NCBI RefSeq assembly: GCF_029223185.1 | Contig: NZ_JARHUG010000026.1 | Span: forward strand, 1 to 53,227 | Direction of reading: 5' to 3' | DNA length: 53,227 nucleotides | Origin: Aliiglaciecola sp. CAU 1673 | Lineage (GTDB): Bacteria > Pseudomonadota > Gammaproteobacteria > Enterobacterales > Alteromonadaceae | Shown here: positions 16,561-24,034 of the stretch, one piece after another | Numbering within the stretch: position 1 is the stretch's first letter | How the letters are laid out: every line of letters starts with the position of its first letter | Translations under genes and position numbers: made by a program | The notes under the pieces: generated by a model | Seen by the model: the letters and a program-made list of their open reading frames with translations, nothing else | What the model was told of the DNA's origin: nothing | Databases searched by the model: none

Positions 16561-17358
16561 ATGCCGGTATTTAGAGCCGCCGATACTGTTTCTGCTGTTT
16601 TCACTGTTAGCCTGAAAACCCTTTTGCTGCTTTATTTTTTATTGCAGTCAGCAGTTGCCGAACCACTGATGGTGGCCTTTGGCCTAAGCCGCCCACCTTA
16701 TGTGGATGAGCAAACCGGGGATGGCATCAGTCCCGCTTTATTTAAGGAAGTGGCAAACCGTCTCGGTTGGCAGTTTGATATGACCTATGTTTCCAACGGT
16801 CGTATGGAAAAATTGCTGCTCTCGGGGAATGTCGATATTGCCGTGGAAATGCCCCCCGGACACCTGGGCTTATATTATTCAAAGCCATTTGTGGCTTACC
16901 ACAACTTTGCGATTCATCGCGATAATCCCGGTTTCACCCTGAGTAACATTGATGAACTGCAGGGCTACAGTATTTGTGCCTGGCAGCAAGCCAGTCAGCA
17001 TTTGGGTAATGCCCAACAGATGTCCTTAAAGAAAGACTATTTCGAATATGCAGTGCAAAAGCAGCAGGTGGCTGACTGGGTCAGCGGCAAGTGTGATGTC
17101 ATTTTAATTGATGACGCGTTGCTGGAATGGCACCTTAAATCATTTTCGTTTGCCTGGGGTGAAGGGCAGTTGGGACTTAACCGCAAACGCTGGGGCAAGG
17201 TGTTACTCCCCGTCACTAACAATCCGTTGTGGTTTTATGTTGGCTTTCGTGAGCAAAAGCTTCGGGACGACTTTGACACAGTTTTCGACGAATTGGTTGC
17301 TAAAGGGGAGTATGAGCGTGTCAGAACTCATTATATCAATACGTTAAGGACTAACTAG
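16561..17358 (+). CDS. Periplasmic solute-binding protein, family 3 (second)
   Basis: This 265-residue protein has a long signal peptide (about 1-33, ending SAVAEP) and a family 3 solute-binding fold: LMVAFGLSRPPYVDE, then the first-lobe segment NVDIAVEMPPG, and GKCDVILIDDALLEWHL in the second lobe. It is likely to bind an amino-acid-like ligand or act as a sensory protein. No transporter genes are close. It is only distantly similar to the other family 3 protein at 9020. An AAGGAT ribosome site lies about 13 bases before the ATG. Its last 4 bp overlap the convergent YqaA-like gene. Confidence 0.84.
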   Translation: MPVFRAADTVSAVFTVSLKTLLLLYFLLQSAVAEPLMVAFGLSRPPYVDEQTGDGISPALFKEVANRLGWQFDMTYVSNGRMEKLLLSGNVDIAVEMPPGHLGLYYSKPFVAYHNFAIHRDNPGFTLSNIDELQGYSICAWQQASQHLGNAQQMSLKKDYFEYAVQKQQVADWVSGKCDVILIDDALLEWHLKSFSFAWGEGQLGLNRKRWGKVLLPVTNNPLWFYVGFREQKLRDDFDTVFDELVAKGEYERVRTHYINTLRTN

Positions 17359-17780
17359 AATGACACTGAGGCTGAGATCCCCAGGATCACCAGATAGCGT
17401 ATCCCTTTACCAAAGCCGACCAAAATCAGGAAAGGAACTATCCTGACCTTCATTACCCCGGCAATAAAAGTCAAAGCATCACCGCCTATAGGCAGCCAGG
17501 AAAACAGTAAGCTCCAAATCCCGTATTTCTGAAACCAGCGCTGGGCGGATTCCAACTGTTTGTCTTTGAAGTAGAACCAGCGCCTATCTTTAAAATGCAG
17601 CAGATATTTACCCAGCACCCAGTTGACCACGGCGCCTAAAGTGTTGCCCAGGGTCGCGACCAATACCAGCAGCCAACCCGGTTCCCCTTGTTTAGCCAGG
17701 GCAAACAAAAACACTTCGGAATAAAAGGGTAAAAAGGTGGCGGCCAAAAAGGACGCGCCAAACAATAGCAGGTAATCCAT
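17355..17780 (-). CDS. yqaA: YqaA-like DedA-family membrane protein
   Basis: This 141-residue protein matches the small YqaA branch of the DedA/SNARE-associated (PF09335) family: FLAATFLPFYSEVFLFAL, ATLGNTLGAVVNWVLGKYL, the WFQKYGIWSLLFSWLPIGGDALTF re-entrant region, and a final hydrophobic segment. DedA relatives are proton-driven lipid carriers or flippases; the role of YqaA itself is unknown. Its ATG overlaps the stop of the preceding amidotransferase by one base (TAATG), so it is translationally coupled as the third gene of the amidoligase operon. I infer a possible membrane step in that pathway. Confidence 0.88.
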   Translation of the reverse strand: MDYLLLFGASFLAATFLPFYSEVFLFALAKQGEPGWLLVLVATLGNTLGAVVNWVLGKYLLHFKDRRWFYFKDKQLESAQRWFQKYGIWSLLFSWLPIGGDALTFIAGVMKVRIVPFLILVGFGKGIRYLVILGISASVSF

Positions 17781-18478
17781 TAGCGTTGATGTCGCTCTCT
17801 GGCCTTATCTACCACCCACTTAAACAGATGGCGCTGGCCTTGCAGGTAAATAAGGTACTCAGGGTGCCACTGTACGCCTATCACTGGCAAGTCAGCGTGT
17901 TCAACTGCTTGGATAAAATGATCAAGATCATGGGCACTGACTTGAAACCCATCGCCGCTTTTATCCACGGCCTGATGGTGCAGGCTGTTGACCATGGCTT
18001 TTTGTTTACCTAACAGTTTGCCGATCAGGCTTTGCTCTCGTACCAGCGCCGTCTTGCGCGGCAGGATAGTGCCAATATTGGAAGTGCGCTGGCGCATCGG
18101 ACGGATATCCTGATGCAGTTTGCCACCAAAAAACACATTGAGTAACTGATAGCCGCGGCAAATCCCCAGCATCGGCAAGTGTTTGTCGACGGCGTGTTGG
18201 ATATATTCCAGCTCAAGGGCATCTCTGGCCTCATCGTACTCGCCTATTGGTACAATTTCCCCTTCGTACAGGGATGGATGAATATCATCGCCACCGCTGA
18301 TAATCAGGCCATCCAGCCATTCCACTGGTAAGGCATGGCGCACGCTGATGCGCCTGGCATGGCCACCAGCCAGGTACACCGCCAGCCTGATAAAATGCCA
18401 GGAAGGTGAGAAGCGCCTGGCGTTACCCGTTACGCCTATAACAGGCCGGTATAGAGACGATCGAGATCTTGATGCCAT
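17780..18478 (-). CDS. Class I glutamine amidotransferase, C26/PuuD-like
   Basis: The protein has 232 residues from ATG at 18478. An in-frame upstream start at 18520 would add 14 residues with no homology, so I use the later ATG. The gamma-glutamyl hydrolase fold is evident: IISGGDDIHPSLY, the nucleophile elbow GICRGYQLLNV with the catalytic Cys, SLHHQAVD, and VQWHPEY supplying His and Glu. E. coli PuuD cleaves gamma-glutamyl-GABA. Here the gene overlaps the 3' end of an amidoligase gene by 43 bp, so I infer that it hydrolyses or exchanges an amide made by that enzyme. It is followed by YqaA. Confidence 0.88.
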   Translation of the reverse strand: MASRSRSSLYRPVIGVTGNARRFSPSWHFIRLAVYLAGGHARRISVRHALPVEWLDGLIISGGDDIHPSLYEGEIVPIGEYDEARDALELEYIQHAVDKHLPMLGICRGYQLLNVFFGGKLHQDIRPMRQRTSNIGTILPRKTALVREQSLIGKLLGKQKAMVNSLHHQAVDKSGDGFQVSAHDLDHFIQAVEHADLPVIGVQWHPEYLIYLQGQRHLFKWVVDKARERHQR

Positions 18479-19428
18479 GGGGGAGTTCCCAAGGGGATAC
18501 CTGCCTGAAATTCTTGCCACTGGTCAATCAGGCCTGAGCGTGTTTCCTCCGAGTCGGCTAAATATTCCACCAGGCACCAGATATTCCAGCTTTGGTTCAG
18601 ATGCCAACCGGTTTTTTCTATCTCACAGTTGGGTAGGCGGTAATGAAAGGTAGGCCGTGCCTTAATCCGAGGGTCAGGGAGTGCTTCAACTATTTTTTGT
18701 TCATTCATGAATTTAAACAGCGGCAGCATATCCAGAGCACGGTTGCGAGTTGGGTTATGCGCAAGGTAATCATCAATCAATTGCTCGAGGCTGACTGCAT
18801 CTGAATAATCCATTACCTGACGAAGATAACTGCTTGGATACTTGTCAATGTAAGGTGTTAAGCGACGCACCAGATCCACATTATGGATATCGATCAGCCA
18901 ATCCTGTGCCAAGCCGTAAGCCTGCAAATAAGCGGCCAGGGTCTCAGGCTCCTGATTCGGAATCTCAGGGTTGATATGTACACCAAAGGCATAGTGGGGA
19001 GCATCGCGGGTACCCACCGCACCGGACCGTCGCATGGCTTCTACCATAGCGTCTAACTGCTGCAACTGATCCATGGGTATCGGGGGGCATACCACTTCCA
19101 GAGGTACAATTTCCTGTGCCACCTTAGTCAACCACCTCATCCACTGATCATCTTCCTCTTCACCCTCTTCCTTGCGTGCTTGTGCGCGCTCTTTGGCGAT
19201 GCGTTTGCCAAATTGCCAGTCGAGCTCTAACTGGAACTCACCCAAATCGGTGTGCACAGTACATTCGGCTTCGGTTTTGAATTCAACCTTTCCTTGTAGA
19301 CTTTTGGCCACAATTTGCGCTGTTTGATGCAGCGATAAACCGGCAAACTCCAATTCAAACCCGACCCGTCGCATGTCACCTTGATGGTTTTTGCAGCGGC
19401 TGGGCTGAACATATTTAATTTCACTCAT
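18436..19428 (-). CDS. Putative amidoligase (PF12224-type)
   Basis: This 330-residue protein opens with the amidoligase signature RVGFELEFAGL (near residues 21-31), which supplies metal-binding glutamates in this glutamine-synthetase-like fold. It also has YAFGVHINPEI (His-containing strand), RRLTPYIDKYPSSYLR, and a C-terminal RLPNCEIEKTGWHLNQSWN. Such enzymes are predicted to form amide bonds with ATP, joining an amine or ammonia to a carboxylate, possibly on peptides. The substrate is unknown. It is the first gene of an operon with a C26 amidotransferase and YqaA. A charged insert (about 80-95) is rich in Glu and Lys. The protein is cytoplasmic. Confidence 0.85.
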   Translation of the reverse strand: MSEIKYVQPSRCKNHQGDMRRVGFELEFAGLSLHQTAQIVAKSLQGKVEFKTEAECTVHTDLGEFQLELDWQFGKRIAKERAQARKEEGEEEDDQWMRWLTKVAQEIVPLEVVCPPIPMDQLQQLDAMVEAMRRSGAVGTRDAPHYAFGVHINPEIPNQEPETLAAYLQAYGLAQDWLIDIHNVDLVRRLTPYIDKYPSSYLRQVMDYSDAVSLEQLIDDYLAHNPTRNRALDMLPLFKFMNEQKIVEALPDPRIKARPTFHYRLPNCEIEKTGWHLNQSWNIWCLVEYLADSEETRSGLIDQWQEFQAGIPLGTPPWHQDLDRLYTGLL

Positions 19429-19496
19429 CGATATCCTTAGTGCGTTCTCGTCAGCAATTTCGAAAGAGGAAAGTTTGAGTACAGACCTTAACGCAC

Positions 19497-20402
19497 TCAG
19501 GCCGGCATGCCAAAGGCAACAACCCGATTACGTCCTGATTCTTTGGCATGGTAAAGCGCCTCATCCGCCTCTAGGTAAAGCTGTTCAAAATTTGCCTCAT
19601 CCTTTACGGTGGTAATACCAATGGATGTCGTGAGCTCAAACTGCCCTTTTTCATAGATGATGGCTTGCGCGCTCACAGCCTCACATAGTCGCTGGGCAAT
19701 TTCCATTGCTTGTTCATGACCGGTGTTGCCCAAGAAAACGGCGAATTCCTCACCGCCGATGCGCCCGAAGATATCGTATTGACGTAAGGTTTCACGAATG
19801 GTTTTGGACACGCTTTTCAACGCTTCATCACCGACTTGATGACCGTAGTTATCATTGACCTGTTTAAAATGATCCAGATCCAAAAGCAATAAGCTGACCG
19901 GCTGTTGTTCACGCCGACAACGGCTCAGTTCCGAAGCGACTGAATCTACGAAGCAGCGTCGATTTGCAATCCCCGTAAGTGGGTCTGTAAGCGCCATTTT
20001 TTGCAATTGGTTTTCAAGTAACTTTTGCTTGGTGATGTCTTTAGCTTGCACCAGTAAATCACCTTGGTTACCTACTTGTTCTGAAAACAAATACCAGCGG
20101 CCATCCTCCATATCCACTTCAAACAACCTAAAGGGCCGGCTTCGGCGTCTGGAGTGGGCATAAGACAACCAAGAATCGATATCATCGGCGTCAATTTTGA
20201 TACCGTACTTTTGCTGATGTGCCAGTCGGATCACGTCATCGAAGCTCAGTCCTTGGTAGTCCGCGGGAATACAAAATATTTGCCTGAAGGCATCATTTGC
20301 ATAAAGCAAACTGTCATCTGCACAATAAATAGCGTATCCATCCTGACTTTGGTGAACGAAAACCAGCAACTGCTCTGCGATGGACTCTGTGGAGCTGATC
20401 AT
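19497..20402 (-). CDS. PAS-GGDEF diguanylate cyclase
   Basis: The protein has 301 residues from ATG at 20402, which is preceded by a good ribosome site (CGGAG, about 7 bases upstream). The open frame extends another 258 bp, but that part overlaps the divergent EamA gene and looks non-coding. A PAS domain occupies about 15-125 (LLYANDAFRQIF). The GGDEF domain begins near 135 (LTDPLTGIANRRCF). The active site reads GGEEF at about 216, and the inhibitory I-site RQYD lies five residues before it. It should make cyclic di-GMP from GTP with product inhibition. The signal sensed by the PAS domain is unknown. Confidence 0.93.
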   Translation of the reverse strand: MISSTESIAEQLLVFVHQSQDGYAIYCADDSLLYANDAFRQIFCIPADYQGLSFDDVIRLAHQQKYGIKIDADDIDSWLSYAHSRRRSRPFRLFEVDMEDGRWYLFSEQVGNQGDLLVQAKDITKQKLLENQLQKMALTDPLTGIANRRCFVDSVASELSRCRREQQPVSLLLLDLDHFKQVNDNYGHQVGDEALKSVSKTIRETLRQYDIFGRIGGEEFAVFLGNTGHEQAMEIAQRLCEAVSAQAIIYEKGQFELTTSIGITTVKDEANFEQLYLEADEALYHAKESGRNRVVAFGMPA

Positions 20403-20529
20403 AAATAACTCCGAAATTAGAGTTTCAAGCATAGCCAAAATATCAAGAATAAGAATCAGCCCGATCTGGTGTTTATGCCGGTTAGCCAGTACCCTAGCGC
20501 CCCCAAAATGTTGCCAGGAGAAGACGCTT

Positions 20530-21411
20530 GTGATTGGAGAGATTGCTGCCTTAAGTACTGCCTGCTGCTGGGCAGTGGCCGCCCGCCTATTCCGCCAATT
20601 GGGCGCCAGTTTTTCACCTTTGGCCCTGAATTTCTGGAAAGGGGTCGCTGCGATCATCATTTTATTGCCTCTGACCTGGTACCTGCCGCCAGCAGTAGAA
20701 CTGAATCAAACGCAAATGATGTGGCTTTTGGTCAGTGGTGCTATCGGCATCGGCTTGGGTGATACCTTCTTTTTTCAAGCGCTGAATAAAATCGGCGATA
20801 GCCAATCCATCCTGATTGCCGAAACCCTGGCGCCTATATTTACTGCATTGCTGGCCATGGCCTGGATTGCCGAATGGCTGACCTGGCAGCAATGGACCGG
20901 AATTGCGCTGGTTATCTTTGCAGTGGATATGGTCATCAAGCTGCATAAGAAGCAGATTGACCGGCCCTTTGAATTGTCGGGTTTTGTGTATGCAGGTCTT
21001 GCCGCTTTATGCCAGGCCGTGGGGGCGGTGATCAGCCGCGATATTCTTACCAGCACCGGTATCGACCCGGCCAATGCCAGTCAGCTGCGCCTGGTGGGGG
21101 GGATGGCCATTATTGTGGTATTGATGGTGCTTGGCCGTCAGCGCTGGTTGCCAAAAACTCACGATGCTGTGCATACCTGGCGTTTGTTCGCGCTGGCCAC
21201 CATTATCGGCACCTTTGCTGCGCTTTATCTGCAAATGCTGGCCTTTACCCATACCAAGGCGGCGGTGGTACAAACCCTGTTTGCCACCAGTGTGATCTTG
21301 TCGTTACTGGTAGCCAAGGTGCTGGGCGAAAAAGTCAGTGGCCAGTCCTGGCTTTGGTCTGGAGTGGCGCTTTTAGGGGTTGGCATGCTGGTAGGTGCGG
21401 AGCATCTTTGA
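20530..21411 (+). CDS. EamA/DMT-family transporter
   Basis: This 294-residue protein has ten predicted membrane helices arranged as two EamA repeats: first IGEIAALSTACCWAVAARLF, second LSGFVYAGLAALCQAVGAVISRDIL. I chose GTG at 20530 because AGGAG at 20516-20520 precedes it and the protein then starts at the first helix; the longer open frame upstream is shadow sequence over the cyclase promoter. DMT transporters export amino acids, nucleosides or other metabolites; the substrate cannot be read. The gene is divergent from the diguanylate cyclase with 127 bp between starts. Confidence 0.87.
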   Translation: MIGEIAALSTACCWAVAARLFRQLGASFSPLALNFWKGVAAIIILLPLTWYLPPAVELNQTQMMWLLVSGAIGIGLGDTFFFQALNKIGDSQSILIAETLAPIFTALLAMAWIAEWLTWQQWTGIALVIFAVDMVIKLHKKQIDRPFELSGFVYAGLAALCQAVGAVISRDILTSTGIDPANASQLRLVGGMAIIVVLMVLGRQRWLPKTHDAVHTWRLFALATIIGTFAALYLQMLAFTHTKAAVVQTLFATSVILSLLVAKVLGEKVSGQSWLWSGVALLGVGMLVGAEHL

Positions 21412-21450
21412 TGGCGCGCCGAATATCCCGGCACTGGGCGCATTTTCTCC

Positions 21451-21479
21451 TTGTTTAAGGCGCGCGCTTTATATACAAT
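21451..21479 (+). promoter_or_regulatory. Sigma-70-type promoter of rpsF operon
   Basis: TTGTTT at 21451-21456 and TACAAT at 21474-21479 are separated by 17 bp, matching five of six -10 positions and four of six -35 positions. The predicted transcript begins near 21486, giving a leader of about 85 bases before rpsF. The spacer holds GC-rich GGCGCGCG, as in promoters of ribosomal genes. Confidence 0.65.
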
Positions 21480-21517
21480 GCGCGCCCTCAATCAGCCTGA
21501 ATAACTGAGTTCCTTGT

Positions 21518-21564
21518 CTTAAGCAGCACCGGGCTGAGCTGCAAGAGGCTACAACCGTAAGGAG
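21518..21564 (+). promoter_or_regulatory. Possible S6:S18 autoregulatory leader
   Basis: The rpsF leader can fold with GCAGC (21523-21527) pairing to GCTGC (21538-21542) around a loop with ACCGGG. CTTA (21518) can pair with TAAG (21558-21561), which includes part of the ribosome site. A second ACCG lies at 21553-21556. The known S6:S18-binding leader of many bacteria uses a hairpin with a conserved CCG. The match is by eye, so this is tentative. Confidence 0.3.
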
Positions 21565-21569
21565 CGACA

Positions 21570-21938
21570 ATGCGTCATTACGAAATCATTTTTATGGTTC
21601 ACCCGGACCAAAGTGAGCAGGTTCCTGGTATGATCGAACGTTATACCGGAATCATCAAAGCCGATGGTGGACAAATTCACCGCCTGGAAGACTGGGGCCG
21701 TCGTCAACTGGCTTACCCCATCGAGAAGCTGCATAAAGCACACTACGTGCTGATCAATGCTGAAGCTTCTGCCAAGGCTATCGACGAGCTGGAAACAGCT
21801 TTCCGTTACAACGACATAGTTCTGCGTAACCTGATCATGCGCACCAAGCACGCTGTGACTGAGCCATCTCCAATGGCCAAAGAAGAGCGTCGTGAAAGGC
21901 GTGAAGAGCGCCCAGCATTCGATGCTGCCGCAGAATAA
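21570..21938 (+). CDS. rpsF: 30S ribosomal protein S6
   Basis: The protein has 122 residues and the S6 fold: [17 protein letters not shown], then the S6 signature region [22 protein letters not shown], and the acidic/basic tail [18 protein letters not shown] that is typical of proteobacterial S6 and can receive poly-glutamate. S6 binds the central domain of 16S rRNA as a heterodimer with S18, encoded next. The ribosome site AAGGAG lies 5 bases upstream of the ATG. It is the first gene of a compact operon rpsF-rpsR-rplI. Confidence 0.98.
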   Translation: MRHYEIIFMVHPDQSEQVPGMIERYTGIIKADGGQIHRLEDWGRRQLAYPIEKLHKAHYVLINAEASAKAIDELETAFRYNDIVLRNLIMRTKHAVTEPSPMAKEERRERREERPAFDAAAE

Positions 21939-21957
21939 CAGATTAGGAGACTAGACA

Positions 21958-22185
21958 ATGGCTCGTTTTTTCAGACGTCGTAAATACTGCCGTTTCTCTG
22001 CCGAAGGCATTGAGCAGATCGATTACAAAGACACCGGCCTGCTGAAGAACTACATTACCGAAAGCGGTAAGATCGTTCCTAGCCGTATTACTGGCACCAG
22101 TGCCAAGTATCAGCGTCAGCTGTCCAGCGCCATCAAGCGTTCACGCTTCCTGGCTCTGCTGCCTTACACTGATTCTCACAAGTAA
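21958..22185 (+). CDS. rpsR: 30S ribosomal protein S18
   Basis: This 75-residue protein has near-invariant S18 sequence: [40 protein letters not shown] and RARF-like [13 protein letters not shown]. It binds 16S rRNA with S6. It starts only 19 bp after rpsF. In E. coli and many relatives priB sits at this point; here there is no room for it. AGGAG lies just upstream of the ATG. Confidence 0.98.
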   Translation: MARFFRRRKYCRFSAEGIEQIDYKDTGLLKNYITESGKIVPSRITGTSAKYQRQLSSAIKRSRFLALLPYTDSHK

Positions 22186-22212
22186 CCCTTGGCGTAAATA
22201 GAGGTAGCAAAG

Positions 22213-22665
22213 ATGGAAATCATTCTACTAGACAAGATCGCCAACCTGGGCGGCTTGGGTGACAAGGTCACTGTAAAATCAGGTTATGCTCGTAACTTCC
22301 TGTTCCCTCAGAGCAAGGCTGTGCCTGCTACTAAGGCCAACATTGAGAAGTTCGAACAGCGTCGCGCCGAACTGGAAGCCAAGCTGGCTGACCAACTGGC
22401 TGCCGCCGAAGCCCGCGCTGCCAAGGTTGCCGAGCTGGCCACTGTTACTATCGCTGCCCCTGCTGGTGACGAAGGTAAACTGTTTGGTTCAGTGGGTACT
22501 CGTGATATCGCCGATGCACTGACTGCTGCTGGCGTAGAAGTTGCCAAATCCGAAGTAAAACTGCCTCACGGCACCCTGCGTGAGTGTGGCGAGTTCGAAG
22601 TGGATCTGCAACTGCACTCCGACGTACACGCAACCGTTATGGTTAAGATCATCGCCGAAGCTTAA
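22213..22665 (+). CDS. rplI: 50S ribosomal protein L9
   Basis: This 150-residue protein has the L9 N-terminal domain [30 protein letters not shown]-type sequence, a long connecting helix rich in Ala and Glu (about 40-75), and the C-terminal RNA-binding domain with [16 protein letters not shown] and [15 protein letters not shown]9 reaches out from the base of the L1 stalk on 23S rRNA and supports frame fidelity. It is the last gene of the operon; a strong terminator follows 22 bases after the stop. dnaB, often its neighbour, lies 5.4 kb away here. Confidence 0.98.
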   Translation: MEIILLDKIANLGGLGDKVTVKSGYARNFLFPQSKAVPATKANIEKFEQRRAELEAKLADQLAAAEARAAKVAELATVTIAAPAGDEGKLFGSVGTRDIADALTAAGVEVAKSEVKLPHGTLRECGEFEVDLQLHSDVHATVMVKIIAEA

Positions 22666-22687
22666 TTGCTGTTGGATTGATGTTCTG

Positions 22688-22715
22688 AAAAAAACCGCCT
22701 TCGGGCGGTTTTTTT
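22688..22715 (+). terminator. Rho-independent terminator of rpsF operon
   Basis: AACCGCC (22693-22699), loop TTCG, GGCGGTT (22704-22710), then a T-run. A UUCG-type tetraloop and A-tract on the 5' side make it strong. Confidence 0.93.
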
Positions 22716-22937
22716 ATGTCCAGGGATGGACGGTATGCCGAAGCTGCCAGGAGCGTTGCTTCGGCGATGGTGGGCTTCCTGCCCGCCACCCTTCGGGCCG
22801 TCGTGGTGCCTCCGACGTTGCTTTGCTCCAGGCAAACCTTTTATGTCCAGGGATGGACGGGCAGATGGTTGCGTCCTGCACAAACTGCACTTCCGCCTTC
22901 CATGGCGGTCGTATGTCGAAACTGTCCGGAACGTTGA
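22711..22937. repeat. Internally repeated intergenic element
   Basis: TTTTATGTCCAGGGATGGAC occurs at about 22712 and again at 22839, extending to 22 identical bases. A second pair, GTATGCCGAAGCTGCCAGGA at 22733 and GTATGTCGAAACTGTCCGGA at 22911, is about 80% identical over 27 bases. The two pairs are in the same order, so an ancestral block was duplicated or two copies inserted in tandem. No frame through it is convincing as protein. It fills much of the 369-bp gap between rplI and the DUF2244 gene. The rest, up to 23034, holds short G/C-rich inverted repeats such as GCTTGC...GCAAGC. Confidence 0.7.
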
Positions 22938-23034
22938 TTATTCAACACATCCGTGTGGCTCACTTGCTTTGCAAGCCAGCTAAAGCTGTTGATGCTTGCT
23001 CCGCGCAAGCATGCTCAGCGATGGCGGGGCGATA

Positions 23035-23553
23035 TTAATCAAAAACATCCAGAGACCGGATCTTATGCTGGCCACCCAGTCGGCAGGGTAAGTCTAATCT
23101 TTGCAGTAGCGCGATTAACTCCTGGTTGTCAGCCTTATTCAATCGTTCGCCAATGGCAATCCGTTGATAGCCGTCATCCAGAAAAATGCTATCCGGACTG
23201 AGTGAATGTCTGGCTTTATTAATTCTGAACAAACAGGCTTCTCGCACAAAGCGCCAACGTCTTTCCAGCCGGTTTCTGCCCCACTGAACTTCTATGCTGT
23301 CTTCATCAATCAGTAGCTTTTGTTTGCTGTAGGTATGCGAACACACATGATGAGCCAGCAACCACAATAGTCCCACTTCCAAGCCGGCAAACGGCAACAC
23401 CAGATAAGCGCCAAGAAAAGTCCAGGCCAAAGCAATAGAGAGGCAAACAAAACCCAAAAAGGCGACCAGCCACTTGGTCTGACGCCAGGTGGCAGAGCGG
23501 TTGGGTATCAGACTGATCTCTATCAGATTATGGTTGCGACTCAGGGTTACCAT
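23035..23553 (-). CDS. DUF2244 membrane protein
   Basis: This 172-residue protein matches the DUF2244 pattern: a short N-terminal strand (NHNLIEISLIPNRSATW), two adjacent transmembrane helices (about 28-50 and 52-72), then a soluble beta-rich domain (about 80-165) with VQWGRNRLERRWRFVRE and GERLNKADNQELIALLQRL. The function of the family is unknown. It ends beside the repeat region and is divergent from the ACT-domain gene, sharing a 67-bp interval. Confidence 0.85.
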   Translation of the reverse strand: MVTLSRNHNLIEISLIPNRSATWRQTKWLVAFLGFVCLSIALAWTFLGAYLVLPFAGLEVGLLWLLAHHVCSHTYSKQKLLIDEDSIEVQWGRNRLERRWRFVREACLFRINKARHSLSPDSIFLDDGYQRIAIGERLNKADNQELIALLQRLDLPCRLGGQHKIRSLDVFD

Positions 23554-23620
23554 GCTGCGCTAGTTACAGATATGATATTTTTCTTATAGCAGTGAATTGT
23601 GTTTTTGGACCATTAATAAG

Positions 23621-24034
23621 ATGCAAGGTGAATCGAATCTCAACCAGTTAATTGCCAACATGCAGCCGGTGCTGAAAGAACCGGTATTTGTGTTTGTTAC
23701 TTTGCCTAAAGGCCAATCCTGGCGTGCGGATGTTCATCCGAAGATGGTGTTTATGGAGGAAGAAGGCACAACCCTGATTGTTGAGCGTGAAGTGGCAGAA
23801 GCACAACGCTGGGACTATGCATTTCCGTGCAGAATGATCACTTTGAATATCCATTCTTCATTAGAGGCGGTGGGCTTTTTAGCCAGGATCACTGCGGTGC
23901 TGGCCAGGCTTGAGATGGGCGTAAATCCGGTTTCGGCTTTTTATCATGATCATCTCTTTGTGCCAGAAGATAGGGCCGATGAAGCGGTAACGGCACTGCA
24001 GCAACTGTCGCTACAGTGCCGACTAAAAGATTAG
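23621..24034 (+). CDS. ACT-domain protein (COG3602/DUF2241-like)
   Basis: The protein has 137 residues from ATG at 23621; an upstream TTG at 23597 would add eight residues without a better ribosome site. The N-terminal half ([16 protein letters not shown]...TLIVEREVA) and the C-terminal ACT fold ([38 protein letters not shown]) match two-ACT proteins related to the C-terminal regulatory domains of amino-acid enzymes. They probably bind an amino acid and act as small regulators; no partner is evident. The 3' end overlaps the convergent malic enzyme gene by 4 bp. Confidence 0.85.
   Translation: MQGESNLNQLIANMQPVLKEPVFVFVTLPKGQSWRADVHPKMVFMEEEGTTLIVEREVAEAQRWDYAFPCRMITLNIHSSLEAVGFLARITAVLARLEMGVNPVSAFYHDHLFVPEDRADEAVTALQQLSLQCRLKD

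Noticed and set aside
20403-20660. N-terminal extension of the diguanylate cyclase
   Set aside because: It overlaps the divergent EamA gene, is not protein-like, and ATG 20402 has a strong ribosome site.
22580-23038. 152-codon plus-strand frame through the rplI end and repeat region
   Set aside because: It runs through the terminator and repeats; sequence is Cys/Arg-rich and not protein-like.
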